Part shown: piece by piece, positions 25,618-34,779 of the stretch
How the letters are laid out: every line of letters begins with the position of its first letter
How positions within the stretch are numbered: position 1 is the first letter of the stretch
Assembly (NCBI GenBank): GCA_023395255.1
Contig: JAEWZN010000011.1
Span: 186,001-250,000, forward strand
Direction: 5' to 3'
Length of the DNA stretch: 64,000 nucleotides
From: Deferribacteres bacterium
GTDB lineage: Bacteria > Chrysiogenota > Deferribacteres > Deferribacterales > Geovibrionaceae
Made by a program: the position numbers and the translations under genes
Notes under the pieces: generated by a model
What the model was told of the DNA's origin: nothing
Seen by the model: the letters and a program-made list of their open reading frames with translations, nothing else
Database searches by the model: none

Positions 25618-26262
25618 ATGAAAAAAAGACTTTTCCCCTTTGCCCTGTGGCTCTTCGGTAAATTTATGATGCTGTACGGAAACACTTTCCGCTACCGCGT
25701 AACCGGGAAAGAAAAACTTGATGAACTTTTCAACAGCGGCAGAAGTGTCGTGTTTTTCACATGGCACAATCAGATTTTCCCCATACTCCACTTTCACAAA
25801 GGGGTTAACCTCGCCATAATAATTTCCAGCAGTAAGGACGGGGACATTATGGCGCATGTGGCGGAATCTTTCGGCTACAGAGCCGTGAGAGGCTCATCCA
25901 GCCGCAACGGCTCCAAGGCTCTCCTTGAGATAAAAAAACTGATGAACGGCACATGGCACGCCGCCATTGCCGTGGACGGCCCCAAAGGGCCTAAATATAA
26001 AATGAAGCCCGGTGCGCTTTTCCTTGCGAAAAACACCCACGGCGTTATGATGCCTGTCATATTTGACTGCAAAAGCTTTAAACGCTTCGCAAGCTGGGAC
26101 GGATTCATCCTTCCGTACCCCTTTGCGAGGATAGATGTCCATTACTGTGACCCTGTTTATGTTTCGGAAGACACATCACCGGAAACCATGAAAGCAGAAA
26201 TGGCCGAAATAGAGAAATCCACAATGGAGCAGACGCTTGTTTATTCTCCGAATATTGTATAA
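25618..26262 (+). CDS. DUF374 lysophospholipid acyltransferase-like protein
   Basis: This 214-residue membrane-associated protein belongs to the DUF374 family related to lysophospholipid acyltransferases. Visible motifs are FTWHNQ (His50), SSSKDGD near 72 and AVDGPKGP near 121. In many Gram-negative genomes this family lies next to waaA, as here, suggesting a role in lipopolysaccharide or envelope lipid acylation. I use the ATG at 25618; the frame extends to a TTG at 25576 preceded by no ribosome-binding site. It overlaps waaA by 26 nt. Confidence 0.82.
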   Translation: MKKRLFPFALWLFGKFMMLYGNTFRYRVTGKEKLDELFNSGRSVVFFTWHNQIFPILHFHKGVNLAIIISSSKDGDIMAHVAESFGYRAVRGSSSRNGSKALLEIKKLMNGTWHAAIAVDGPKGPKYKMKPGALFLAKNTHGVMMPVIFDCKSFKRFASWDGFILPYPFARIDVHYCDPVYVSEDTSPETMKAEMAEIEKSTMEQTLVYSPNIV

Positions 26263-27460
26263 CCTGTTTATAATTACACTTATTCCCTTTGCCGTGCCTA
26301 TTGGGTTTCTCATTGCGCTCAGAAAAAAGGAGGATGCGGACTATTTTCAGCGGTTCGGCTTCATAACCTTCCCTGAGCCGCCCGCGAAAACCGTATGGTT
26401 TCACTGCGCAAGCGTGGGAGAAGTACGCAGCCTTAAGCAGCTTATAAACGCCTTCCGCAGGCGCTATCCCAATGCGGAGTTCATGATAAGCACTACCACA
26501 GCCACAGGAAAAGCCATCGCGGAAAAGGAGCTCAAGCCCTATTTCGCTTTTCTGCTCCCCATAGAAAACCCCATTGCCATTTCATACATTCTGTACTGCA
26601 TGAATGTGAAAGCAACAGTGATTATAGACACGGAGCTCTGGCCGAACTTCATAACAAGCACCTCAAAGCATGCTCCGCTTTTCCTTGTAAACGCAAGAAT
26701 ATCAGACCGCAGCCTGGGCGGGTACATGAAGATACGCAGGGTTATATCCCCGCTTCTCCATAAATTTGAGCATATCTTTACCAAAAGCGAAGAGGACACC
26801 GCACGATTTGCCGCACTCAAGGGCAGTTCGGAGGGAATATCCACCCTCGGAAATATAAAATTCAGCGAATTTGACGGTGAGCCGGATCTTTCAGTAATAA
26901 AACCGCTCAATGACAGACCCTTCATCGCCGCTGCCAGCACTCACAAAAGCGAAGAGGAAGCAGCGGTAAAGGCTTTCAGAAAAAGCGGCTTTGCAGGAAG
27001 GCTTGCCATAGCACCCAGACACCTTAACCGCACTGACGAATGCCTCGCGCTCCTGAAAAGCTCCGGCCTGAGGGCATGCACCCTGACAGAGTTTAATCCG
27101 GACTGTGATGCTGTTGTTGTAAATGTTTTCGGCCAGCTCGAAGCGCTCTACAGAACCGCAGACAGAATCTTCATCGGCGGTTCAATCGCAAATGTCGGCG
27201 GACACAACATTTTTGAGGCTCTGCGCTTCGGACGCCATGTTGCGGTTGGACCCAATATGCAGAATTTCAGAGAAATTTATGAACTTGCCATTAAATACAA
27301 CCTCGTAACAACAGTGAAAGGCGAAGAAGAGCTTGCCGCATTTTTTGCCGCACCTGAACCGGAGGGCAGCTTCGGAGATTTCAGGACGGAGGTGCAGGCT
27401 TCCGCCGATGAGAGACTGTCTAAGTTCCTGGAGGCAATAAAAGTTGCACTTGCTGATTAA
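26237..27460 (+). CDS. waaA: 3-deoxy-D-manno-octulosonic acid (Kdo) transferase
   Basis: The enzyme transfers Kdo from CMP-Kdo to lipid A precursor at the inner membrane. The 407-residue protein has an N-terminal membrane anchor (about 4-26), the YFQRFGF acceptor segment, the WFHCASVGEVRS motif near 55 and the ELWPNF motif near 135. The C-terminal GT-B half contains IGGSIANVGGHNIFEA near 315. The start is a TTG at 26237 with GGAG 7-8 nt upstream, inside the DUF374 gene. It overlaps lpxL by 17 nt. How many Kdo residues it adds cannot be told from sequence. Confidence 0.95.
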   Translation: MFILRILYNLFIITLIPFAVPIGFLIALRKKEDADYFQRFGFITFPEPPAKTVWFHCASVGEVRSLKQLINAFRRRYPNAEFMISTTTATGKAIAEKELKPYFAFLLPIENPIAISYILYCMNVKATVIIDTELWPNFITSTSKHAPLFLVNARISDRSLGGYMKIRRVISPLLHKFEHIFTKSEEDTARFAALKGSSEGISTLGNIKFSEFDGEPDLSVIKPLNDRPFIAAASTHKSEEEAAVKAFRKSGFAGRLAIAPRHLNRTDECLALLKSSGLRACTLTEFNPDCDAVVVNVFGQLEALYRTADRIFIGGSIANVGGHNIFEALRFGRHVAVGPNMQNFREIYELAIKYNLVTTVKGEEELAAFFAAPEPEGSFGDFRTEVQASADERLSKFLEAIKVALAD

Positions 27461-28319
27461 GTTTTTTTATTTTCTTTTCGGAAAGCGGAGCCTGAAATTC
27501 CTCAGACGTATCGGCTGGCTGCTGGGCTCGGTTTTCTGGTATATTCTGCCCTCCAGACGGAAAACGGCAATCGTAAACGCGGAAATTATCGGGGCAAAAG
27601 ACCCTGTGAAATGCGCCCGCGAATCATTCCGCCATACATTCATGAGCTACATGGAAGCATTCTGCATCGGCAGAGTGGATCAGGCGTTTATGGATAAGCA
27701 TATTGAGATAGTCTGTCAATGCAAAAAACCCGATCCCGTAACCGGAGAGATAATAGTATCCGCCCATTTCGGGAGCTGGGAACTGGCAGCGCCTGCCTTT
27801 GCGCACATCAGCCCTCTGAAAATAGGGCTTCTGGCAAGAAAAATGAAAGACCCCAAGATCGATGATTTTGTTAAAAAAAGACGCGGCTTTTCCGACAAGC
27901 TCATATACCTTCACCACAGGGACTGTGCAGAGGAAATAGGCAGACTAATAAGCTCCAACGTCCACATAGCAGCGCTCCTTGATCATGCATCCACAGAAAA
28001 GGATTCGATCTTCATCCCTTTCTTCGGCATAAAAACCACTTTTAACAAGGGGCTCCCCCTGATAGCAGTCCGAAGGAATATTCCCATCCGCCCCGCATTC
28101 ATGAAGCGAACGGAAGACGGAGCAGAGCTTATTATTCTGGAACCCATACTGCCGGATCACAGCCTGAGCCCGAAGGAACGCATATACGACCTTGCGCGGA
28201 GAATCAACAGCGCCTTTGAAGAAGTGATAAAACAGAACCCCGAACAGTGGTATCTGCTCCATAAACGGTTTAAAAAGACAGAGGATGAGAATGGAAAAGT
28301 TTCCCGCAGTTTTTATTGA
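27444..28319 (+). CDS. LpxL/HtrB-type lipid A acyltransferase
   Basis: This 291-residue protein is of the late lipid A acyltransferase family, which adds a secondary acyl chain to Kdo-lipid A. The catalytic HX4E motif is HFGSWE (His108, Glu113), after an N-terminal hydrophobic anchor. Downstream family blocks ARKMKDPKIDDF and LLDHASTEKDSIFIPFFG are present, and the PEQWYLLHKRFK ending matches family members. The start is a TTG at 27444 with GGAGG 9 nt upstream, inside waaA. It overlaps gmhB by 29 nt. Acyl specificity (LpxL versus LpxM) is not decidable. Confidence 0.9.
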   Translation: MHLLIKFFYFLFGKRSLKFLRRIGWLLGSVFWYILPSRRKTAIVNAEIIGAKDPVKCARESFRHTFMSYMEAFCIGRVDQAFMDKHIEIVCQCKKPDPVTGEIIVSAHFGSWELAAPAFAHISPLKIGLLARKMKDPKIDDFVKKRRGFSDKLIYLHHRDCAEEIGRLISSNVHIAALLDHASTEKDSIFIPFFGIKTTFNKGLPLIAVRRNIPIRPAFMKRTEDGAELIILEPILPDHSLSPKERIYDLARRINSAFEEVIKQNPEQWYLLHKRFKKTEDENGKVSRSFY

Positions 28320-28884
28320 CCGGGACGGCACAATGAACATCGAGGCCGGATATATTGACCACCCGGACAACTTCAATCTGTACCCGTTTGTTCCGCAGGC
28401 CGTGCGCCTTCTCAACACTCACGGATTCCTTGTCATTGTCCTCACTAATCAGGCAGGAGTGGGCAGAGGCTATTTCGGGGAGGATAATGTGGAAACCCTC
28501 CACTCAAAAATGCGCTCCGAACTCAGTAAAGGCGGAGCAAGGCTTGATGCCGTATACTACTGCCCCCACCACACCTCATCCAAAGACCCGAAATATGCAG
28601 TGGACTGCAACTGCCGGAAGCCCCGGACAGGGATGATTGACAAAGCATTAAGCGAACTGCCCGTGGACACCGGAAGGATGTTCATCATCGGTGACAAAAT
28701 GAGCGATATTAAGCTCGGCAGGAAAACAGGCTGCCGCACATACCTTGTAAAAACGGGTTACGGCCTCAGAGAGGCTGAGAAAAACCCCGACGGTGCGGAT
28801 GTCATAACCGATAATATCCTTTCCGCCGTTCTGGATATTCTGAAAATCAGTCAGCAAGCACAGCCGGATCAAACCCCAGCCTGA
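28291..28884 (+). CDS. gmhB: D-glycero-D-manno-heptose-1,7-bisphosphate 7-phosphatase
   Basis: This 197-residue HAD-superfamily phosphatase acts in ADP-heptose synthesis for the lipopolysaccharide inner core. The catalytic DRDGT is at about residues 10-14, TNQAG near 53 and the GDKMSDI motif near 132. A zinc-binding set CPHH...CNCRKP distinguishes GmhB from histidinol phosphatases. GAGG at 28281-28284 supports the ATG at 28291. It is the last gene of the DUF374-waaA-lpxL-gmhB operon. Its 3' end overlaps the convergent chemoreceptor gene by 38 bp. Confidence 0.93.
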   Translation: MEKFPAVFIDRDGTMNIEAGYIDHPDNFNLYPFVPQAVRLLNTHGFLVIVLTNQAGVGRGYFGEDNVETLHSKMRSELSKGGARLDAVYYCPHHTSSKDPKYAVDCNCRKPRTGMIDKALSELPVDTGRMFIIGDKMSDIKLGRKTGCRTYLVKTGYGLREAEKNPDGADVITDNILSAVLDILKISQQAQPDQTPA

Positions 28885-30643
28885 AAGCACCCCAATGCTT
28901 CCCGTTGACATATACGGGGAGCGAGAGGTCGTTCACCACCTCGCCCGTATCACGCACATAGGCCTGAAGCAGGAACTTCTTGGTGTTTTTCGCCGCTCTT
29001 ATGCCTGTGTGATCATTAAAAATCCTTTTATCCCTGCTGGTGAGCATGTCAGCATCATGGTTTCCCGTGAGAGGTCTGGCAAACTTGCTGTTGTGAGTGG
29101 GCGCATAGCCGTTGGCATCAACACACAGGGCAAAAATACACCCTTTCACAGTTTTCAGGGCTTCGTCATACATTTTCTGAAACTCACCCTCCACCCTCTT
29201 GTCATAATCGGTTGAATATTTCTGAGGATCTGTTCCTTTAACGGGGCGGTAGTTCCTGTCAAAAACATTAACACCCTGAGCGGCGTAAGCGGTCAGCTTT
29301 GACTCAAAGGCACTTTTATAATCATCTGCTTTCAAAATGATCTGCTCAAAAGTACCCTTCCCTATTTTGAAACGGGAAACAAGCTCCTGAATTATCTCGA
29401 TTTTGCCGTTGAGATCATCCGTTGAGTACTTGGAATCACCCATCCGGTGTGTTACTTCGTTAGCGATGCGGTGTATGTCAGAAACATTCTCATTGATCCG
29501 GTCATTGACTTTAGTGAGATCATCAAGGGAGCTTGTGATATTCTGGAGCCCGGCTGATGTCTGTTCAAAATCAGTCACCATGGACATGAACTTGACCGAT
29601 GTACGCTCAACAACATCCTTGGTGAGCCCCATATGCTGGTTTATGGTTTCGGTCTGAGTTGCGGTGTTCTGCACCTGACCGACTATGCTGTCTATGTTTT
29701 TGGATATTTCCTCCGTCGCCGTCTTCACCCTTTCCGCCAGCTTGCGCACCTCGTCCGCCACCACGGCGAAGCCTCTTCCGGCTTCACCCGCTCTGGCTGC
29801 TTCAATAGCCGCATTCAGCGCAAGCAGGTTTGTCTGGTCGGAAATATCCTCTATGAGCGACACAACGGTTCTGATGTGTCTGGAGTTTTCCGCGAGCCCG
29901 TTCACGGTGGTGAGGAATGAGCCTATCATCAGGCTAACTTCCTGTATTTTCTCCGTAACATTTTCAAGCTCTCTGTAGGAATCACGCGCGTGGGAAAGGT
30001 TGTTCACAGTTGTGGTGCTTATCTGCACTGAGTTTGCAGCCACTGTCTCTATGGCATCCGTAACCCGTTCACTGGCCTCGAAGACCGTATTGGCGAGCAC
30101 ATCCTGAGTTTTGGCATCTTTAGAGGCGGCATCCACATTTTTCACAACCTTTGCTGATTCCACCCCTATATTCACACCAAGAACCCGAACCTGCCTTATA
30201 ATGTCCCGGAGCTTTTCCATGAATCTGTTAAAGTTTCCGGCTAGATCACTCATTTCATCATATGTAAGCTGGGGCATATCCAGAGAGAGATCCCCCTCCC
30301 CTTCGCTTACCTCCTCAAGAAGAAGCGAGAGCCTTTTCACCGGCCTGACAATAAGCATGCGCATAAAAATAGCTGTCAGCACAGCCGCAGTGACTGAAAA
30401 TACTGCAAAGAAAACAATATTCCAGAGACTCTGGCTCATTATTGCGCCGCCGATACTCTCTGCCAGTGCAGGGTCCTTTGCTGAGATAAGGCCGCTTATA
30501 CTCCTGCGCTGATAAAAAGAGAACGCCGTCATAAGCAGAATCTGAAAACAGACAATGCCAAGTATATTACCGAAGATTTTTTTGGTCAGGCTGTTGAAAA
30601 TATTCTTTTCCAGCCACTTGTATATGTTGTAGAAAATAGCCAT
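28847..30643 (-). CDS. Methyl-accepting chemotaxis protein with C-terminal sensory domain
   Basis: The 598-residue receptor has two N-terminal membrane helices (about 22-46 and 72-96) with only a short loop of about 25 residues outside, then HAMP (about 97-150). A coiled-coil signalling domain follows with the conserved hairpin tip ([26 protein letters not shown] near 263-290). After it comes an extra domain of about 150 residues (450-598) with [21 protein letters not shown] and [20 protein letters not shown], a PAS/Cache-like fold that would sense ligand in the cytoplasm or bind a cofactor. Sensing through the C-terminus is inferred from the minimal periplasmic loop. Confidence 0.9.
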   Translation of the reverse strand: MAIFYNIYKWLEKNIFNSLTKKIFGNILGIVCFQILLMTAFSFYQRRSISGLISAKDPALAESIGGAIMSQSLWNIVFFAVFSVTAAVLTAIFMRMLIVRPVKRLSLLLEEVSEGEGDLSLDMPQLTYDEMSDLAGNFNRFMEKLRDIIRQVRVLGVNIGVESAKVVKNVDAASKDAKTQDVLANTVFEASERVTDAIETVAANSVQISTTTVNNLSHARDSYRELENVTEKIQEVSLMIGSFLTTVNGLAENSRHIRTVVSLIEDISDQTNLLALNAAIEAARAGEAGRGFAVVADEVRKLAERVKTATEEISKNIDSIVGQVQNTATQTETINQHMGLTKDVVERTSVKFMSMVTDFEQTSAGLQNITSSLDDLTKVNDRINENVSDIHRIANEVTHRMGDSKYSTDDLNGKIEIIQELVSRFKIGKGTFEQIILKADDYKSAFESKLTAYAAQGVNVFDRNYRPVKGTDPQKYSTDYDKRVEGEFQKMYDEALKTVKGCIFALCVDANGYAPTHNSKFARPLTGNHDADMLTSRDKRIFNDHTGIRAAKNTKKFLLQAYVRDTGEVVNDLSLPVYVNGKHWGAFRLGFDPAVLAD

Positions 30644-30915
30644 AGCTCACCATAACACTTTTATAAAATAACCATTGTGTAAAATAAAATTTTTTGAATT
30701 TTTTTGCAAGTCAATAAAAATATTTATAAATTGCGGTAAAACAGAAAATTTTTCAACTAAGAGCATGTATCAATAATAAAACATAGGATATTTTTTGTCC
30801 GCAAACCGTTATTTTGGTTTCCCAGAAACAGCATCTTTCAGTAAACAAGTAAATTAAATACTGGACAAATAGCTGATACTTCCCATAATTACCCGAAATA
30901 GCATGAGGTTCATCA

Positions 30916-32007
30916 ATGACATTATTTCAGAAATCCAATATCAAGTCACTCGTACTCAAAAACAAAGCTGTGAGATCCGCAACATGGGAAGGCGGCGCGG
31001 ATGCGGACGGAATCCCCTCTAATAAGCAGATAAATTTATATAAAGAACTGGCGGAGGGCGGAACAGGCCTGATAATAACCGGGTACATAGTTCCCTGCAC
31101 TGACGGAAGGCAGACCCCAGGACAGATGATGCTGAAAGATGAGGCCGCTGTGGAAGTCTACAGAAAGCTCACTGACGCAGTGCATGCTTCCGGAGCAAAG
31201 ATTGCTGGGCAGCTTGTACACTGCGGCGGGCAGTCTTCTGAGCGCATGGCGGGCAGAAAACCCCTTGCCCCCTCAGCAGTGGAGGCTCCGCAGTACTCAG
31301 CAGTACCGGAGGAACTGAGCATTGAGGAGATAATCAGGATAAAATCCGCTTTCGCAGAAACCGCAAGGCTCTGTAAAGAAGCAGGGTTTGACGCTGTGCA
31401 GCTTCACGCCGCCCACGGGTATCTGATGAATCAGTTTCTCTCCCCTGCACTGAACAAACGCACGGATCAATACGGCGGAACCCTTGAAAACAGGGCACGT
31501 TTCATGCTTGAGGTTCTTGCGGAAGTGAAAAACTCCGCAGGGGATGATTTCCCCGTTATGGTAAAACTGAACGGCTCTGATAATCTGGAAGGCGGGCTTG
31601 ATATTGAGGATGCGGTTCAGGCGGCAGTCCTCCTTGAGAAAGCGGGTGCAGACGCAATCGAAATAAGCGCAGGAACCCCTGCCTCCGGCAAAGAGGGCGC
31701 ACCTGTGCGCACTGGAGTTAAGGCAGGAGAAGGAGAGGTTTATAATCTTGAATACGCTAAAAGAATACGCGCTGCCGTCTCTCTGCCCCTGATGACAGTG
31801 GGCGGGTACAGAAGCTATGGGGAATGCCTCAGGGCGCTTGAAGCGGGCATGGATTTTGTCTCACTCTCAAGGCCGCTTATAAAGGAGCCCTCAATCATAA
31901 AAAGATGGGAAAGCGGGAACACAGCACCTTCGGACTGCATTTCATGCAACGGATGTTTCAAGCCCGGACTGAAAGACGGGCTGATCAGGTGCGTTATCAA
32001 TAAATAG
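30916..32007 (+). CDS. Old yellow enzyme-family NADH:flavin oxidoreductase
   Basis: This 363-residue TIM-barrel FMN protein reduces activated alkenes or related substrates with NAD(P)H. His164 and His167 in QLHAAHGYLMNQFLSP are the substrate-binding pair, and NKRTDQYGGTLENRARF is the family signature. C-terminal cysteines C341, C344, C347 and C359 (CISCNGC...C) resemble the 4Fe-4S site of 2,4-dienoyl-CoA reductase-type members, but the second domain of those proteins is absent. The AT-rich 30644-30915 gap before it should hold promoters for this gene and the divergent chemoreceptor; I see no gene there. Confidence 0.9.
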   Translation: MTLFQKSNIKSLVLKNKAVRSATWEGGADADGIPSNKQINLYKELAEGGTGLIITGYIVPCTDGRQTPGQMMLKDEAAVEVYRKLTDAVHASGAKIAGQLVHCGGQSSERMAGRKPLAPSAVEAPQYSAVPEELSIEEIIRIKSAFAETARLCKEAGFDAVQLHAAHGYLMNQFLSPALNKRTDQYGGTLENRARFMLEVLAEVKNSAGDDFPVMVKLNGSDNLEGGLDIEDAVQAAVLLEKAGADAIEISAGTPASGKEGAPVRTGVKAGEGEVYNLEYAKRIRAAVSLPLMTVGGYRSYGECLRALEAGMDFVSLSRPLIKEPSIIKRWESGNTAPSDCISCNGCFKPGLKDGLIRCVINK

Positions 32008-32013
32008 GCAGAT

Positions 32014-32042
32014 GCCCCGCCGGATGCGGGGCGCACTTTTTT
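32014..32042 (+). terminator. Terminator of the old yellow enzyme gene
   Basis: GCCCCGC (32014-32020) pairs with GCGGGGC (32026-32032) and is followed by GCACTTTTTT. It lies between convergent genes. Confidence 0.8.
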
Positions 32043-32303
32043 CTAAAGATGGTACTTAAGCCCGTCTATGCGGCTTATCATTTCGTAAAAGCTTCTCAGT
32101 TCATTGTAGTTTTCCACATCCACAGTAATGGAGATCGAAACATACTTTCCGCTGCTGCTCCTTCTTTCCTGAATGTCAATGACCTCTTTCAGTACAAAAA
32201 CAGCCTTCACACTGTCTCTGAAAGAGTCCGTATCGTCCCCCATCATCTTGTATGTGAATCTGGCGGGGTATATCATTTCCGTAAAACTATTCTGCTCGCT
32301 CAA
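32043..32303 (-). CDS. DUF493 (YbeD-like) small protein
   Basis: This 86-residue protein matches the YbeD/DUF493 family, a small ferredoxin-like alpha/beta fold. The pattern YPARFTYKMMG...F...V..V and the ending SFYEMISRIDGLKYHL are typical. In known members the protein is soluble and of uncertain regulatory function. It overlaps the 3' end of nfeD by 17 nt and is the last gene of a trmB-nfeD-DUF493 run. Confidence 0.8.
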   Translation of the reverse strand: MSEQNSFTEMIYPARFTYKMMGDDTDSFRDSVKAVFVLKEVIDIQERRSSSGKYVSISITVDVENYNELRSFYEMISRIDGLKYHL

Positions 32304-33519
32304 TTTTTATCACCATCCCCTTAATTTCCGTGACTTTGACCTTATCGTCCTTTTCAAATGCCGAGCCGGATTCAGCGCTCCATATTTCCCCGTGGACAAA
32401 TACCTTGCCCGCTGAACCGTTCCATGACATGACAGTGCCTGTTTCGCCTATCATTCCCTCCGCTCCTGTGGCAGGTTTTGCGAGAAAATCCCTTACAAGC
32501 AGCCTGCCTATGAGCCCGACAACGAGGATAACCACAGCCAGAACACCGATTATCATTCCCCATGAAACGCTTATGCCCACGTTCCCCTCCCTGCTGAAAA
32601 GCAGATACATTCCAAAGCCCAATGCCACAACCGCGCCAAGGGTCAAAAGGCCGAAGCTTGGAATAAAGACCTCGGCAAACATAAGCGCAAAGCCCGCTAT
32701 GATCAGCAGCAGACCGAGCCAGTTTACAGGTATTATATTAATACCCATGAGGAAAAGCAGAATGGCACATATGCCGATTCCGGCAAAAACAAATGTGCCG
32801 GGCATTTTAAATTCGAGGAAAATGGCGCCTATCCCGATAAAAAGCATCAGCATCAGCACATTGGGATCGCTTAAGAAAAATGCCACCCTCTGCAGAACCG
32901 TGGGTTCGAGATAAGTCCTTCCCGTCTGTTCACCGTACTTCTCAGCCAGCAGGGCAACAAGACCGTCATCACTGTTCACAACAGAGTCTATCAGGTTTGC
33001 CTCAAGGGCTTCCTGCGCGGTAAGGCTCAGCGAGTTTGTGACCATCTGCACTGATATATCAAGGTTTCTGCCCCTTTTCTCAGCTATGGAGCGGATGAAG
33101 GCCACGGTATCGTTCTCTATCTTTTTACCCATCTCGCCCTCTATGTTCTGCCCGGTAATATTGACCGGGTGGGCGGCACCTATGTTGCTCCCCTCTGCCA
33201 TTGCTGCGTAATGGGAGGCGAGGGTGATGAATGTGCCCGCGGAACCAGCTCTGGCTCCCTGCGGGGAAACGAAGGTGACTACCGGGGTTTCGCTTTCGAG
33301 TATAAGCTGGACTATCTTCCTTGTGGAATCAAGCACACCGCCCGGAGTATCAAGCTTAATAACCAGCACACCGTCCGCACCGGAAGCTTTTTCAAGGGAC
33401 TGTTCTATATATTTCTCAGTATAGCCGCTGATTACGCCGTCTATCTCAACGAAAAAATACTCCTTTGCATCTGCGGCAACGGAAGCAAACAGCATCAGAA
33501 AAGCAAGCAAAAACCTCAT
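32287..33519 (-). CDS. NfeD-family membrane serine protease (long form)
   Basis: The 410-residue protein starts with a signal peptide (about 1-18). A ClpP-like serine protease domain follows with the catalytic Ser in ARAGSAGTFI (Ser about 93) and the Lys in GEMGKKIENDTVAFIRSIAEKRGRN (about 130). Four to five membrane helices (about 216-335) come next, then a soluble OB-fold NfeD domain (about 345-410). Long-form NfeD proteins cleave stomatin/slipin-type partners at the membrane, but no slipin gene is adjacent here. GGAGGT precedes the ATG by 5 nt. It lies 16 nt after trmB. Confidence 0.9.
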   Translation of the reverse strand: MRFLLAFLMLFASVAADAKEYFFVEIDGVISGYTEKYIEQSLEKASGADGVLVIKLDTPGGVLDSTRKIVQLILESETPVVTFVSPQGARAGSAGTFITLASHYAAMAEGSNIGAAHPVNITGQNIEGEMGKKIENDTVAFIRSIAEKRGRNLDISVQMVTNSLSLTAQEALEANLIDSVVNSDDGLVALLAEKYGEQTGRTYLEPTVLQRVAFFLSDPNVLMLMLFIGIGAIFLEFKMPGTFVFAGIGICAILLFLMGINIIPVNWLGLLLIIAGFALMFAEVFIPSFGLLTLGAVVALGFGMYLLFSREGNVGISVSWGMIIGVLAVVILVVGLIGRLLVRDFLAKPATGAEGMIGETGTVMSWNGSAGKVFVHGEIWSAESGSAFEKDDKVKVTEIKGMVIKIERAE

Positions 33520-33535
33520 CAGTACCTCCGTCAGG

Positions 33536-34204
33536 CTACTGTTTAATCATCCTGAAAAAGTAAACGCCCAGCTCAGGCGAAAACTTGCGGTAATATTTTG
33601 TTTCGTGGTAATCCACCAGTTCGTTTATAAATACAGTATCGTACGCGCTCTTCAAATTTTCCACAGGTTTCAGGTTAAGGACAATCTCTTCGGCGTAGTC
33701 GACCTGATCTGTCGCCATGTACAGACTGCCCCCCTTCTTAAGCTTGGAGGTGAGAATTTCGATAAAGGATGTTTTAAGCAGCCTGCGCTTATTGTGCTTT
33801 TTCTTCGGCCATGGATCAGGGAAATTCACATAAAAGTTGTCCACACTGCCGTCCTTAAACAGGCTTATGAAAAAAGTGGCATCGAAATGGATTATCTTTG
33901 CGTTTTTCACCTCAGCGGTGCGCACTTTTCTTATCGCCCTGTCGAAAATACGCTTCATTACCTCAAAGCCCAGATAATTCTGCTCCGGATGTTTTGTGGC
34001 GAAAGCGCTTATAAACTCGCCGTTGCCTATGCCTATCTCCACATTAAACGGAGCGGTCTTCTCAAAAAAGTCCGATGGGGTGAGCCTTTCATACCCCTCA
34101 AACCCGCCTCCGTGGGAAAATTTCTGAAATCTTTCGACCTGCGGACGCAGGTCTTTGGCATATATGTATATATCTTCCTGAAAATTAAGCTCTAACTTTT
34201 TAAT
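33536..34204 (-). CDS. trmB: tRNA (guanine-N7-)-methyltransferase
   Basis: The SAM-dependent enzyme methylates G46 in the tRNA variable loop. Family motifs are VEIGIGNGEF (SAM binding), FPDPWPKKKHNKRRL (family signature) and ATDQVDYAEE. The frame has no ATG near a ribosome-binding site. GGGAGG at 34211-34216 is spaced 6 nt before an ATT (34204), after which the sequence IKKLELNFQED begins; the nearest standard start is a TTG at 34222 with no Shine-Dalgarno. I therefore place the start at a probable AUU codon. If the TTG is used the protein is six residues longer. Confidence 0.92.
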   Translation of the reverse strand: MKKLELNFQEDIYIYAKDLRPQVERFQKFSHGGGFEGYERLTPSDFFEKTAPFNVEIGIGNGEFISAFATKHPEQNYLGFEVMKRIFDRAIRKVRTAEVKNAKIIHFDATFFISLFKDGSVDNFYVNFPDPWPKKKHNKRRLLKTSFIEILTSKLKKGGSLYMATDQVDYAEEIVLNLKPVENLKSAYDTVFINELVDYHETKYYRKFSPELGVYFFRMIKQ

Positions 34205-34245
34205 AAGAAGCCTCCCTGACAAAAATAATGCGCATTCAGCGCAAA

Positions 34246-34265
34246 CACCCCCGGTTAAGGGGGTG
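34246..34265 (-). terminator. Hairpin between DUF1858 gene and trmB
   Basis: CACCCCC (34246-34252) pairs with GGGGGTG (34259-34265) around GGTTAA. It lies 40-60 nt downstream of the DUF1858 stop and upstream of the trmB start. The U tract is short (GTTTGC), so it may be a weak terminator. Confidence 0.5.
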
Positions 34266-34304
34266 CGCATCTGCTCTGTCTATAACTGTAAAATACTGTA
34301 TTTA

Positions 34305-34511
34305 TTAAGCTTTACTGCCGGCAACAAACTTCCTTAGCTCCGCCAGAACCTCTTCGGGATCAAGTCCGTGCATGCGTGAACCCTTTTCAATGCTTTCATT
34401 GGCAACGCCCATGCAGCTCATGCAGCCCATGTTGAATTTATCAAAAACTTCCACCGAAGCCGGACAGGCCTTCAAAACATCCGCTATTATTGTTTTTGCT
34501 GTTATTTCCAT
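34305..34511 (-). CDS. DUF1858 domain redox-disulfide protein
   Basis: This 68-residue protein matches the DUF1858 family (also named the hybrid-cluster-protein-associated redox disulfide domain). It has the pattern I.DVL...P...EVFDKFNMGCMSC, with a CMSC pair at about residues 30-33. GAGG 9 nt upstream supports the ATG at 34511; the frame extends to 34556. Such proteins are found in anaerobes, free or fused to redox enzymes, and the CxxC is thought to be redox-active. It is a single gene here with no hybrid cluster protein in view. Confidence 0.8.
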   Translation of the reverse strand: MEITAKTIIADVLKACPASVEVFDKFNMGCMSCMGVANESIEKGSRMHGLDPEEVLAELRKFVAGSKA

Positions 34512-34673
34512 AATATTTAACCTCATTGCTGATTTAAAATAAATACTGTTGTTCACTTGCAGCAGGAAGAGCCTGCCTTCAATTTTTACTATCCAAAATT
34601 TTTCGTACGGGGGAACTGCCAGGTTATATACCCGTCATGCTGAACAAAGTGAAGCATCCCGCACATCGTTCAG

Positions 34674-34756
34674 AAATCCCCCTCTGTCCCCCTTTACTAA
34701 AGGGGGAGGTCAATTCACCCTCCTTTGACAAAGGAGGGTTGGGGAGGATTTGCCTG
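34674..34756. repeat. Dispersed CCCCCTTT/AAAGGGGG hairpin repeat
   Basis: Two adjacent palindromes, CCCCCTTTACTAAAGGGGG and CCTCCTTTGACAAAGGAGG, are flanked by AATCCCCCTC-like and GGGGAGGATTT-like ends. A related, shorter version is present at about 21786-21880. This is a short intergenic repeat family with no coding capacity. It lies in the 34512-35073 gap, which otherwise holds the 45-bp direct repeats, modular repeat copy 4 and the rpmB promoter. Confidence 0.65.
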
Positions 34757-34779
34757 AGGCTCAGAATAACGTAAGCCAG

